DNA of 64,000 nucleotides. Source: Axinella damicornis (taxonomy: Eukaryota; Porifera; Demospongiae; Axinellida; Axinellidae). Below, one piece after another: positions 1 to 9,960 of this stretch. The stretch is from the NCBI GenBank assembly GCA_963931865.1, contig OZ007515.1:7765685-7829684 (forward strand). The letters are read 5' to 3'. The position numbers and the translations under genes are program-made. Position 1 is the stretch's first letter. Each line of letters begins with the position of its first letter. The notes beneath the pieces were generated by a model, which saw only the letters and a list, made by a program, of their open reading frames with translations, did not search any database and was not told the origin of the DNA.

Positions 1-70
1 AACCCCAGTGTGGATCGCTATACTGCAAGTGATCTTCATTGGGGTTGTTTGGGTCTGGGAACGAGACTAT
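1..70. repeat. Partial fold-back element at window edge
   Basis: The segment ends in a GGGTCTGGGAACGAGACTA motif and holds CCCCAGTGTGGATCGCT opposite a diverged reverse complement. The same arrangement, with both ends, is seen at 5370-5475 and in part near 7541-7605, so this is the right part of one copy cut by the window start. The left end is not visible. Confidence 0.55.
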
Positions 71-401
71 TGTGTTCCAGCTGTTTGGATACATACATTA
101 GCACCATGCTAATCTAGCGGGCTAACCCCTCGAATTTTCTCCAGCACGGATCGACTCACGTGACCGCATGGGGAAAAAAGAGGGTCTAGAAACTTTGGAC
201 AACTTTGCTTGGGCTCTACTCGAATTCGGGTAGAGCCAATCAGATTGCAGCTGTCACGTGGTGATCTTTCAAATCGCTCGGTACAGGGAAGCAAGCCACA
301 AAGATCTGAGGTATGAGAGAAAATTTCTGCACCAAGTCAGACAACAACAAACACTTCAACAAAATTATTACATTAATGATAGTTTCACTTCTCTGTAAAA
401 G
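71..401. other. Downstream flank of the death-domain gene, nothing coding
   Basis: No open frame with coding character is seen. The stretch should include the 3' untranslated region of the minus-strand death-domain gene that ends at 402. No clear AATAAA signal in the minus orientation was identified. Confidence 0.4.
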
Positions 402-3400
402 TCAAAAAGCCTCACGCTGCATCACATCGTAGATAAAAGGTGTTGAGTTGATTTCAAGTGACAGCTTTTCAATTCCATTGGAAAGAGCAATAGTGGCGAT
501 ACGTTCTTCCACAAACTGCATGCAAGGTATTCGGAGTTGGAATGACAAACAGATGGGGTTCGTTGTCCATCCAATGAACTGCATTAGGTACGGCTTATCA
601 CAGAGACCAAAACCCACACACAGATCATGTTTTATCACCGAAACGATACTCAGATTAATATGCCTAACTGCCTCGTTCATAAAGACCTTCACGACAAAGA
701 ATCTCTTGACGTCTGGTACAATCCTCACAACTGGTGCACCCATTCCAATTTTAGGAATGTATGCATGGACCATGGGAACCAAATCTTCTCGATGCAGAGC
801 TTCTAAGAGGTGGACAAGTAAATCAACATCTCGACAATTGCAAAGACTTGTGTAGACAAGTGGAATCAGAAGGCCATCTGGAGAGCGCCTATCTTTCAGA
901 CTGCTTGGATCAATGAATGGGGTACCATCTGGGCACCTCAACTCTTTAAGGCAGTGGTAAAGGGCTGCATAAGATTCAGGGCCCAGTTTATCGGTTATGT
1001 CCAGCAAGAATTTTGAAAATTCCAGACTGTCCTCATCTATCTGAGGAGGGTGATTGTTGACACCGGCACGCTGGTTCGCTTCCTGTGCTTGCTCTTCAGC
1101 TGGCTGTTCTTGCTGATGGATTTCTGTGAATGAGAAACAGATAAAATGCAGTTTACTATAGTTCCAACCCCTTGTGTGATTGACTTCTATAAACTTATGA
1201 TGTGTGCATGCTTCATACATACGTAGGTGTGAACACCTCGGCATGCGACTTTGTGCCTTTGGCAAAGCATCTGATATGCAGTGGTTATGCACCACTTTCA
1301 CTATCTCAGTGGCCTACTGATTTGGTTTGGGCCAGATGTTCTGGGTACATGCAGCTATGGAAAAAGGAAATGGAACCAAGGTAGCAACAATCAGAGGGCA
1401 AAAACACCATGGGTTTGATACATTTCCTGCTAATATGCCCCATTTGAGTAAACATCCTCCACCTCTTATAATAGTTGTCCACCACCTCTTATAATAGTTG
1501 TCCACCACCTCTTATAATAGTTGTCCACCACCTCTTATAATAGTTGTCCACCACCTCTTTAGGCATACAGCATAGTCAGAATAGTCCTCTTCAATGCCTA
1601 AGGCATACAGCATAATAATAGCAGTAACTTATGAGTACTACTAGCCTCGTTCCCACACCGTCTCGGGCCTGGGAACGAGGTTTATAGTTTAACCTTATAT
1701 CTTAGTCAACAAAGTTATAAGCCTGCAAGTGTTTTTGTTTCCTACGCAGACACACATCGGAACCCTTCATCTCCAGTCCCCACAGACGATATCGATGCAA
1801 GTTATCTCGCTGCCAATCTTCGGTACGTACAATGTAGAAGACTGGTGGTACAAGCTAGGCCAACATTGTTGCTGATTTCCGCATAGCTATAGTGAAGTCG
1901 TTCTTCGATCTTGCTGCATCCTCGCAGTGGTGGGGGCATATAGTTGAGACTATAACAGAATGTTCGACTCAAAGTATTGCACAAAAGTGGGGAGACTACA
2001 CTACTCATGATAGTAAAGCGTAGGGGTACACTATCCAGATGTAGTTTATGGATGCGGTACCCATTCTGCCCAATTCTCCCAATCGTTAGCGTGGGGTACT
2101 CCTAGTCCTGCTGATATGTATAGGTGGGATTTAGTGTATCCCTCACGCTAAATCTTAAATCTTGCCTATACATATATATATATACCATGATGATGACGTC
2201 ATCCCATTGAAGCACAGGTGAGTACATGTATATATGGCATATACTACTCCTGAGTCAGCATATATGCCACCTGAGGTGGTATATATGCTGACTCAGGAGT
2301 GGTATATATGTAGACACAGCAAAATGAAGCACTGTATGCCAGAAAGTAGTTGAGAAAGGCTATTAAGCCTGGCCTCCTTCACGAACACGCAAAGCCAATG
2401 ACACAGATCAGCCATATCCTAGTGCAAAGCTCTTCAATGGGCCATTTCCCGTCGCTACGCTCAAAAAATGAAGCGTTGTATGCCAGAAAGTAGTTGAGAA
2501 AGGCTACGTGGTGTATAGGGCTTTCCGTCAACACGCCTGGCCTCCTTCACGAACACGCAAAGCCAATGACACAGCTCAGCCACTGGCCGGGCGCCAGTGT
2601 AAAGCACTCCGATGGGGCGTTTCACGTCGTTACGCTTGTTTCGCTCCTCTTCCCACGACATGAATACACGAACAGCCCAGTCAGTAGATTTCTGTGTGTT
2701 TTTCACAATGATTGGCTTCTTAGCAGCTTCGCTTGAAATAGTAGCTAGCTAGCTAGCAAAACGTTGCTTCGATTGTTTCTTCGGGTTTGGTCGAGGGCGC
2801 TTCTTTTCAGGGACAAAGTCGTCCTCTGTGAATTGGGAACGACCTTTTCGAGCAGCCACGCCTATGATCATGGCGAAAACAGGAGAGCTAGAGAGAGACT
2901 CAGAGCTAGCTAGCTCACACTGTACTACTAACATTCAAATTCAAATCGCCACATGATGTCACCACAATTTTGTTATGCAACGCCACGCAGTGACATCATC
3001 GTCACGGAATTTCCGCGATCAAACGCCGTGGCTACTATTTATTTCATCACGCGATTTACTGCGGCTACTATTCGAGGGCGGCCACTAATCGAAGGCGGTG
3101 TTTATTAAACTCGAAGTGAGGATTCGCCGGTCACACGTCCGCTCGCCCCCCGTGCCTCAACCACAGAAAACGCCAAACGCTTAGACAGCTCTCGGGGAAT
3201 ATGACCAACAACCAGTTCTCCTCTCTTCACGCTCACAGCGAAATAGTCACGGTCCTCGAGGGCTAGACAAAGCGCTTCGATCGATCGCCGACCTTTCGAA
3301 TACTAGCCGCGGCTACTAAACAAGGGCGGCGTTTATTTCGTTCAGCCCTTCTGGAGGTGCGGCTATTATTCGAGGGCGGCAATCAAGTGCGGCGTTTGAT

Positions 3401-4346
3401 CGCGGAAATACGGTATTATATGAACCATAGTCAAATCGGTGTATTTCGGCACGGGGTATATCTAGCAGCAAACTTCCTCTGACCTCGTAGTATATTTGGC
3501 ATATACCGTAGTTGCCGATTATTTCGCGTGCCAAAAATTTCGCGGTCTAGCCACTAAACGTGACACACAAATATTTCGCGGTGGGAAATTTTCGCTGATT
3601 ACTTCGCGAAAAAAAATTCCGCTCGTAATAACTTACTATTGACACGTGCGATCGTGCTGATGGAGCGCTCGAACTGTGTATGCGTGGCTACCACGTCTAT
3701 AGCGAAGCAACTGCCGGGCCGGGGAAGAGCTACTGTGTGAGCGTGAGCCCAGGAACACGAAGGACAGTAATTGTTATGCCTAGCGCTAGCTGTGGAAATA
3801 TATTTCGCGGGTTTAATATTCGCGGTCTTACTTCATCCGCGAATACCGCGAAAATTTCCCCACCGCGAAATTAACTGCATCTACGGTACACCTCCTTACT
3901 ATGGTTTATATATTACATATATAAATATATATATATATGGGCCGGAGCATGCAAATACAATGTAGTGTAAGTGTGTAACGCTTACCACTATCTTGATTAG
4001 AGCAAAACTTCTTTTCAATCTTTTCTGAAATTTTTCCCTCCAGTAAATTGTGGCGCAGAACATGGGCTAATGCCTGCCAAGTTGGAGGGGGATCCTCCCT
4101 CTCAAGCCATACCACGATCACATCTAGGAGTGAAAGGTGTGAATTGCATGGATGATCTCGTGCTGCCTTGTCCAGCACGGCTCTGTCAACACCCAGATGG
4201 ACGAAGATGTCATACCACCTGTAGAGTGCACCATCAACCAGCAATGCGTACACGTCACCCATCTGGGGCTTGCTTGGATCGGAGTGGTTGCACAGCTCTG
4301 CGGAAGAATAATTCAAAGATGACATCACTAACGAAAGACAGAGCAT
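402..4346 (-). CDS. Death-domain plus DED-like adaptor protein
   Basis: Two exons are clear. The upstream one (4297 or 4346 down to 3986) encodes a death domain of about 85 residues: a helical run around YRWYDIFVHLGV, then HLSLLDVIVVWLE, then TWQALAHVLRH. It ends at a GTAAGC donor in phase 1. The last exon (1123-402) follows a strong pyrimidine-CAG acceptor and supplies the two missing bases, so the exons join in frame. It begins with a Gln/Glu-rich linker, then a DED-like segment ending in HLLEALHREDLVPMV, then about 115 residues, apparently beta-rich, that I cannot assign. The start is uncertain: either an in-frame ATG at 4346, or a splice acceptor after 4298 with an earlier exon upstream. 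Proteins of this make-up are cytoplasmic adaptors of apoptotic or innate-immune signalling; the partner is not inferable. The 2.86-kb intron hosts a Crypton remnant and fold-back repeats. Confidence 0.72.
1459..1559. repeat. 23-bp tandem repeat, four copies
   Basis: The unit CCACCTCTTATAATAGTTG plus TCCA recurs at 1459, 1482, 1505 and 1528 without visible divergence, followed by a partial copy. It lies in the intron of the death-domain gene. A short AGGCATACAGCATA motif is also duplicated just downstream. Confidence 0.9.
1630..1682. repeat. Short GCCTCGTTCCCA fold-back
   Basis: A minimal inverted repeat: GCCTCGTTCCCA on the left and TGGGAACGAGG on the right, around a short centre. It shares its termini with the longer element families in this window and looks like a deletion derivative. 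Confidence 0.55.
2235..2310. repeat. AT-rich hairpin element in intron
   Basis: A near-perfect inverted repeat: CTCCTGAGTCAGCATATATG on the left and its reverse complement on the right, meeting at CCACCTGAGGTGG. The arms are about 35 bp. Flanking sequence is TATATA-rich, typical of a palindromic MITE. Confidence 0.8.
2341..2934 (-). pseudogene. Crypton-type recombinase N-terminus, decayed
   Basis: Reading on the minus strand from an ATG near 2871, the frame gives a basic leader (KKRPRPNPKK), a TAG stop inside a GCTAGCTAGCTAGC run, then a segment with TDWAVRVFMSWEEERN, ELCHWLCVFVKEARR and YTPRSLSQLLSGIQRF. That spacing matches the N-terminal SAM-like region of Crypton tyrosine recombinases and host genes derived from them. 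A second, more diverged copy of the distal part lies at about 2341-2470, with a deletion, so the 3' end has been duplicated in tandem. The catalytic C-terminal domain is absent here. It sits inside the intron of the death-domain gene and on the same strand, so it is unlikely to be expressed as a separate gene. Confidence 0.6.
2995..3415. repeat. Inverted-repeat element with CGCGATCAAACGCCG ends
   Basis: The left end reads TTTCCGCGATCAAACGCC and the right end GGCGTTTGATCGCGGAAA. Inside, the words TACTATTCGAGGGCGGC and relatives recur in both orientations. It is a non-autonomous element with imperfect, internally repetitive arms; no open frame is present. Confidence 0.7.
3515..3885. repeat. Inverted-repeat element rich in TTTCGCGG motifs
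   Basis: Left part carries ATTATTTCGCG and AAATTTCGCGGT; right part carries ATATTTCGCGGGT and AATTTCCCCACCGCGAAAT. The opposed orientation of these motifs over about 370 bp suggests a second non-autonomous element next to the previous one. Boundaries are approximate. Confidence 0.55.
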
Positions 4347-4361
4347 TACTAATAAATTACA

Positions 4362-4840
4362 AGTAGTTTCGCTCGCTTAGCTACTTCCCCGTAGTTAGCC
4401 TACGTGAGTAATCCGGCGCTGAACAGTTCTCTGTACAGAGCTGCTGCTCCCCGATTTCGTCCACTTCAGCTCCTGCTCCACAATTGCATCGATCCGCTTC
4501 AACTGCTGCTCCCCGATTGTGTCCACTTCAACTGCTACTCGATTACGTCTGCTTCAGCTCCTGCTCCCTGATTGCATCCGCTTCAGCTGCTCCCCGATGG
4601 CGTTCGCTTCAACTGCTGCTCCCTGATTGCGTCCGCTTAGGCTGTGGCTCTGCGACTGTATCCACTAGTTGTTCTGGAAGATTCCAGCCCAATGCCCGGG
4701 CCCAATGTTCTGGAACATTCTTCACGGAGTTCGAGGTTCAAAGCACAAAGGTCGTGTGTCACTAGTCTAGTCCCGCCCCACAAACATCCCACTTCCGTCA
4801 CACACACAGACGTTAAATTCTGATGCAATAAGAACCTAAG
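4362..4840 (+). repeat. Dispersed repeat with 29-bp internal array, copy 1
   Basis: The family runs from an AGTAGCTGAGC-like head through AATCCGGCGCCGGACAG, then several units of CTGCTGCTCCCCGATTGCGT plus CCGCTTCAG (29 bp), then a tail with GGAAGATTCCAGCCCA, TTCGAGGTTCA, ACTAGTCTAGTCCCGCCCC, CCCACTTCCGTCACACACAC and TAAAATCTTAA. This copy has about six array units. Other copies lie at 22589-23193, 24979-25290, 29785-30197, 30204-30800 and 49240-49660. No protein frame is conserved: 29 bp is not a multiple of three, so the leucine- and serine-rich frames are artefacts. Confidence 0.85.
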
Positions 4841-4889
4841 TTCCTGCTAACAAGATTGAAGGCCTACATACAAGTCAGTTTACATGTAC

Positions 4890-5135
4890 ATGTATATGAA
4901 GGGCTCAGTGGAAAAAGGGGATAAGCACTTTTGACCATCCCTAAAGGTCAAAGGTCAACTTTGTGTTTTCGCAGTGTAACAAGACATTAAGGTTGAATTT
5001 CAATAGTTGAAAGGATGGACTGTTAAGATCCAGCCTTGATTGATTCAGAAAACACATGGCCATATGGTTGACCTTTGACCTTTAGAGTTGGTAAAAACCT
5101 CTTGTCCCCTTTTTCCACTGAGCCCTTCATATATA
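4890..5135. repeat. MITE-like element, 65-bp inverted ends
   Basis: Left arm TATGAAGGGCTCAGTGGAAA continues to AAGGTCAAAGGTCAAC; the right arm is its near reverse complement and ends TCCACTGAGCCCTTCATA. The arms are about 65 bp around a centre of about 110 bp with no coding content. Confidence 0.85.
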
Positions 5136-5369
5136 GTGCAACTCGCTGGTAAATCTTGCGCCCCAGGTCATACTCCCACCCCGTGGATACTTGAGCAGAC
5201 TCTGCCACCAGCTTGTAATTACAGCTAGCCTTGGTGTAAGGCTGCCAGCTTGTCGAGTAAACAGTGGTGGCCAATGGGAGCAGTCATTTCATTACGACTA
5301 TGTGGCAGTCACTAGTCACGGTAGTCACTACTGTCACACTACATGTAGTCACGATAGTCACACTAGTCT

Positions 5370-5475
5370 TAAGGCCCCAGACCCAAACCAACCCCAGTAC
5401 AGATCGCTTCTAGCATGACGCATGATACTGGAAGTGATCCGCGCTGGTGTTGGTTTAGGTCTGGGACCGAGACTA
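5370..5475. repeat. Fold-back element with AGACCCAAACCAACCCC ends
   Basis: CCCCAGACCCAAACCAAC on the left faces GTTGGTTTAGGTCTGGGACC on the right, with GATCGCTTC and GAAGTGATC inside. It is a complete small copy of the element cut at the window start. Short CACTAGT/GTCACA repeats flank it. Confidence 0.75.
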
Positions 5476-5538
5476 CTGTCACACTAGTTTCATGTGGGTA
5501 GAGGGCTAGTCTAGCTGCTAGACCCTCCTCTCTCTCCA

Positions 5539-5567
5539 CCCCCCCCCCCCCCCCCCCCCCCCCCCCC
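5539..5567 (+). repeat. Poly(C) run of 29 bases
   Basis: An uninterrupted C29 tract, one of six G or C homopolymers of 24-32 bases in the window. It follows a CTCTCTCC pyrimidine stretch. Confidence 0.97.
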
Positions 5568-5694
5568 AGAGTTATCCCCACCATAGCAGAGCCCCCTGCA
5601 TTGTCATTGATGGCTGGTACTACCACACAAGTATATTCTCATTCCTCTAAACCCTGTCAGACGGATTGCTTTAGAGGCGACAAAGCCAGTTATT

Positions 5695-6045
5695 AGTAGG
5701 GCTGAGCGATCATATTGATTATGTGATTAATCGTGATTATCTCTGAGCATCGCGATGGTGATTGCAGCAATCGCGACTGCGATGTTAGTCAGATGCGCAA
5801 ATGGGTATTCATGAATATACTTAGCAGGACTGTGAATCAATAATCAGGACTATGAATACATAAGGACTGCGTGAACTACTCTGGCTTCTGTCCACCATGG
5901 CTTCTGTCCACCATGGCCTTGTGACTTTTTGAATGGTGTCTGCAGGTCTCCTTCTAATGGCATGATCGTGATATAATCGATAATCGTGATTGCATGGATA
6001 CAATAATCGTGATGTTGGAAAATCCACAATCGCTCAACCCTAGTT
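5695..6045. repeat. MITE-like element with GGGCTGAGCGAT ends
   Basis: Left end AGGGCTGAGCGATCATATTG; right end AATCGCTCAACCCT. The interior carries repeated AATCGTGAT words in both orientations. The design resembles short hAT-type non-autonomous elements; see also 20980-21303, which has GGGGTGGGCAATAT ends. Confidence 0.7.
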
Positions 6046-6105
6046 ATTAGCACCACCACCAAATGCTAGCTATTCTAAACGACATCACATCAGTAAGAAT
6101 CATAC

Positions 6106-6168
6106 CTGCTGACTGGCTGACTGGGTGTCTGTAATGAACTTGTGTGAATTAGGACCCTCCAAACCCAT
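6106..6168 (-). CDS. Possible first exon of a minus-strand gene
   Basis: On the minus strand an ATG at 6168 opens a 21-codon frame (MGLEGPNSHKFITDT...) ending at CAGCAG followed by a GTATGA donor. It lies upstream of the death-domain gene and could be its first exon. However, it ends in phase 0, whereas the death-domain exon, if spliced, needs phase 1, so they cannot join directly without another exon. Weak candidate. Confidence 0.22.
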
Positions 6169-6225
6169 GACAAGCGGGAAGATGGGAATACAGCTCAGTA
6201 ATCAAATTCGTTTTCTGTCTACAAG

Positions 6226-6520
6226 GAAATCTGGGTCATTTTCTTGCTGAAGTCATATGCTAGAGCAAAGTTGGCAACCAGGAGGATGTTTTCACTGCAG
6301 CAATAATGAAAGATGACACCGTTGTAGGCCATGCTCTAAAGATCTACTCTAGTTGTTTGCTCTTTGTACTTATGTCGAGGCAGAGAAAGTTCCTTTTGTG
6401 ACTAGAAGAACGTCTGAAGCCACAACAGAGGGACATCTCAAAGTCAAATTTCTTGCCCACAAAATATTTGCATTTCTACTAGAGTGCAGTAACAAGCTCT
6501 GCAACCAATTACATCATGAG
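6226..6520 (+). pseudogene. HIRAN-like domain remnant
   Basis: Across two plus-strand frames and at least one stop, the sequence spells a HIRAN-like pattern: NQEDVFTAAIMKDDTVVGHA, then a Ser/Leu-rich helix (KIYSSCLLFVL), then after a frameshift EGHLKVKFLAHKIF. Many standalone HIRAN-like proteins in sponges and cnidarians share the order 'GN..D..AVAV.KD.TVVGH.PR' followed by a '..GGLE...KF' strand. HIRAN domains bind DNA ends. Frame breaks make this a relic. A second relic lies at 34830-35028. Confidence 0.45.
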
Positions 6521-6529
6521 ACTGAGGAT

Positions 6530-7837
6530 CAGTGCATCCACCAGAGGAGGTACCATGCTAGTAGTACCCCCTCCTTTCCTGGCTTAGGTAATAACATTTG
6601 ATGTGGTCAGCAGAATGCATTCCATTCCTTCATGCAGTCATTGGAATGCATTCAGTCCTTCAATGCGATCTTATTATTGGCTCTTCCCCCTCCTTTCCTG
6701 TGAGCTTTGGGGGAAACACTGCTGTGTATGCAACTCATATTAGCCTCATGTTCAGGCTCTCAGCTCGGGTAGGACCCTTTAATTAACAACTGATTAGGTG
6801 GAGGGTCATTCTCACAAGAACCCACTCAGCATTTGGCTTCCTTTAGTGACAAGGGAACAGAGGTACATGTAGGCCATCTGCTGGTGACTGTGCAGTAGCA
6901 AGACTATTATAGACAGTCATACACAATCAGGCTCTTTGTCTTTGTCAACTTATTCATGCCTACTGCACAGTCAACAGCATTTCTGTCAACTTGGCAGAAA
7001 GGGAACCCAAAGGTCAAGTGGGTTCATGTGAGAGCACCTCACAGATGCTCGGCAAGTCTGTTGGTTAGGTTACGGGGACTACATGTACTTCATGACCTGT
7101 ACCAGTTGAGAAAGAGCTTGAAAAAAAAACAAGACTATCAAGGGCTTGGCCTGGACATAATGCTAATACATGTCAAGAGCGCATGATGACATCATTGTTT
7201 TTTTTGATAAACAATGATGTCATCATGCACTCTTGTACATGTAGATGGTGCATCCAATGTGTAAACAATACGGACATCAACACAGTCCTCATACCTTCTT
7301 GGTCATTTCTTGATAACTCGACTGAACTCATGATGGTACTCTTTATGTATGTCTGTGAATCAGGTGGAACATTGACGTAATCAAATGTGGATTAAAAGGT
7401 AGAGAAATGATTTCCATACAGGTGGAAAAGTTGGCATGCACAGTACAGTAGTATCATTGACCACACCACTTCCTTTGCACATTCCATGAGAACATGAAAT
7501 GTGACAAGAATCACCAGACCTTCCTTCCCAGTACGTGATACTAGAAGCGACCCACACTGCCATGGGGTTGGTTGAGTCTGGGACCAAGCAGTGTGAAGCT
7601 GATTATTGGGTGGAGTGGTCAAAGGTCTGAGTATCAATGGTCAAACCGCTAAAAGGAGCCAGTTAAAGGTATTATGGCAGCATGGTCAACTAAGCAGGTA
7701 AAAGTTTAAGTGGCGGCAAGGCCTAGGATGGTAGCGCTAGAGATGATCAAGCGATCAATCCTTCTTCAAGCGATCAATCCTTCTTCTGCAACAAGATCAA
7801 CTGATCCAGGACAATTTTTACCAATTAGGGTTCTCGA
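6530..7837. other. Non-coding tract with scattered repeat ends
   Basis: No convincing exon is present. The tract includes a duplicated GGAATGCATTC-type motif at 6612-6655, a palindrome (listed separately), and a fragment of the AGACCCAAACC/GTCTGGGACC fold-back at about 7541-7605. Short open frames lack codon structure or splice context. Confidence 0.5.
7172..7240. repeat. Palindromic element around TGATGACATCATTG
   Basis: CAAGAGCGCATGATGACATC on the left and GATGTCATCATGCACTCTTG on the right, separated by a short T-rich loop. A close relative is at 12333-12404 in a STUB1 intron. The arms contain a TGACATCA-like core. Confidence 0.85.
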
Positions 7838-8444
7838 TAGCCTCATTCCAAGGCCTTCTACATGTACACCTCCAGTTATCAATTGCTTGCAATATGCAAA
7901 AACGGAGAGAGAAGGCCTGGGAATCTTCTCACGCGATCCGCGGCACAGCCGACATCACAGATTCTAGACACAATGGCTTATTAATTCACACACCCTTCCA
8001 CAGCTACAGAGAAGCTACAAAACTAAAACACGTTTCAGAGAAGAGGTAGGTCCTACCTGAAAAACATATCCAGGTTTGAAGCAAAACCACTGAGGAATAG
8101 CTATGATACAACGGGTGAAACTCCAAATAGTGCCCTCCATGGGAAGATTGCATCATAGCTGCATGGGCATTTTTGGTCACTCGGCAGCCCTTGGAGTCAT
8201 GTCTTGTAGCCTGGGTATACTCGGTATAGGCGCTTGTCCCATAAACGTAGCTAGCACAGAATGCAAGATCGGTCTCGTACATGAATTCAACTGTTAATAT
8301 GAGGTACGTGTGACGATACATGACGGTCGTGCCATGGATCACGTGAGGGGATTTTCCAGGCCTTCCCCCTAGCCCTCTGAGCTCTGTTTTTGGATACTGC
8401 AAGCGATCAAAACTGGAGGTGCAGAAGGTCTGGGAACGAGGCTA
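7838..8444 (+). repeat. 600-bp inverted-repeat transposon family A, copy 1
   Basis: Ends are TAGCCTCATTCCAAGGCCTTC and GGTCTGGGAACGAGGCTA, each followed inward by a CTCCAGTT...GATC...TGCAATATGCAAAAACGG segment, giving about 80-bp terminal inverted repeats. The roughly 450-bp interior is shared with 47449-48060, 52904-53479 (opposite orientation) and, truncated, 23710-23970. It includes a splice-site-flanked block: CAG, then about 35 bases starting AGAAGCTA and ending TTTCAGAGAAGAG, then GTAGGT. No transposase frame is present, so it is non-autonomous. Confidence 0.85.
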
Positions 8445-8687
8445 GGTTCTTGATCCCTGACACACGTTTGCACATTATGTGACCAATGCTTGCCTCTTGA
8501 GTAATGTGGCACCCAGTCAAAGTACTGAGAATACGTACTCCTGTCTGAGGACTACTCCCGTACATAACCCAGTCTCGAGGATACCAATTTTGTCTGAATT
8601 AAGATACCAATGTCTGTGGATACCTACTCCCTAAACTAAGTGCTAACAGAAAGAGGCATACTGTAAAACCCGGAATTCCTGAGCCTC

Positions 8688-8749
8688 ATTCCCAGGTGGT
8701 GTGGGAGGAGAGAAGCTCTCTCTCCTCCCACACAGCCTGGGAACGAGGC
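8688..8749. repeat. Short fold-back with TGTGGGAGGAGAGA arms
   Basis: GAGCCTCATTCCCAGGTGGT and its partner GCCTGGGAACGAGGCTA enclose GTGGGAGGAGAGAAGC / CTCTCTCCTCCCACAC arms. It directly abuts the 650-bp element that follows. Confidence 0.75.
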
Positions 8750-9407
8750 TAGTCTCATGCCCAGACAAGGGGTGGTCACTCCATATGCGCAATACTAAGA
8801 GCTGCGACCGGGGTCACAAATTGTGACCGCCTAAATTCGGCTGTGACCTCGTGACCGGCCCACAAAATCGTTGGTGACCCGGTGACCACACAGTAAAATT
8901 ATTCGTGACCCTGTGACCTCTCAATTGTACCGTACCGTACTGCTCAGCTGAATCGAAGGCTGTCAATCAAAGGCTGTCACGCCGGCGGATAAAAGCAGTG
9001 CAGAAGCGGCCATGGAGTTATTCAGCGAAGGAGACTGTGAGACGTGGAGTATTCAGCAACTCTGTTCTGCGATCTGGTAATTTTAACAGTTAGTTAGTAC
9101 AGCTACCCTCGAAAGATCACGTGTAAAGTGCGTGCCGTGTGCAAAATACACGGCCCGGAGCGCTCGACATAATATTATACCTCCTGTGAAACACTGGCTA
9201 GCTAACTTGTGTACGTTCTTCTGTTTGCAGCGATTTCTAAAATTTAGGCTGTGACCACTTGGAAACACCTTCGTGACCCTGTGACCGCACAGAAAAAACC
9301 TTGGTGACCCAGTGACCGCATTGTGACCCCGGTCGCAGCTCTAAGTATTGCGCATATGGGAGTGACCACCCCTTGCCAGACCACAGTGTGGTCTGGGCAC
9401 GAGACTA
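8750..9407. repeat. 650-bp inverted-repeat element, GTGACC-rich
   Basis: Left end TAGTCTCATGCCCAGACAAG, then GGGGTGGTCACTCCATATGC and GAGCTGCGACCGGGGTCAC; the right end mirrors all of these and ends GGGCACGAGACTA. The subterminal zones hold runs of GTGACC words. A relative at 20205-20497 shares AGAGCTGCGACCGGG and the GGGGGTGACACTCC block. The interior (about 8940-9240) shows no coding frame. Confidence 0.85.
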
Positions 9408-9904
9408 GAACGAGGATAATTATAGGAATTCCTGAATTCCAGAAATACATGAAATTACGTAACCTAGCTGCTGGAGAGCTTTCAAGACTGCAGAATGTAC
9501 ACCAATAGGTGTACATATGGATCTGCAAGGACACAACAGCTGGTAGCTGCGGTTAAGGTTGCACAGCGGTCAGCTCTATTTAAAGCACACTGTATACAAA
9601 CTATGCATGAAGCCTGGGAACAAGGCTGAAACGGCTGAAGTACTTCAGGTATGTACACTTGCTCATTCAAGTACAATCTGCAGTCTTGAAAACTGGCTCC
9701 ATCAGGTAATTTCATGTACTTCCGTAAACTGCGGAATTTCCGCAGTTCCGGGTTATACAGAATGCCACAGAAAAACCTCGCTTACCACACACAGTATACG
9801 TAGTTCCCTCTTTATTCGACTGACGACGTAGACTCTAGTCTCTTGCACTGCACATGCTCTAGCTGTCTCGGATCGATCGCCGTTCTAGTTAGTTGACCCC
9901 ACTT

Positions 9905-9960
9905 AATTATGACGTCATGTACAATTACAATTTGCTGAGTCAGCTAGTACAGTGCAAACT
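9905..9960 (+). promoter_or_regulatory. CRE-like site upstream of STUB1
   Basis: A perfect TGACGTCA palindrome at about 9910-9917 and a TGAGTCAGC (AP-1-like) word at about 9935 lie within 50 bp of the STUB1 start codon. Such sites bind bZIP factors. The position near a predicted start fits a proximal promoter or 5' leader; no TATA box is evident. Function is inference. Confidence 0.35.

Noticed and set aside
8103..8297. Open frame within family-A copy 1.
   Set aside because: Not conserved as an open frame in the copies at 47449 and 52904; a repeat artefact.
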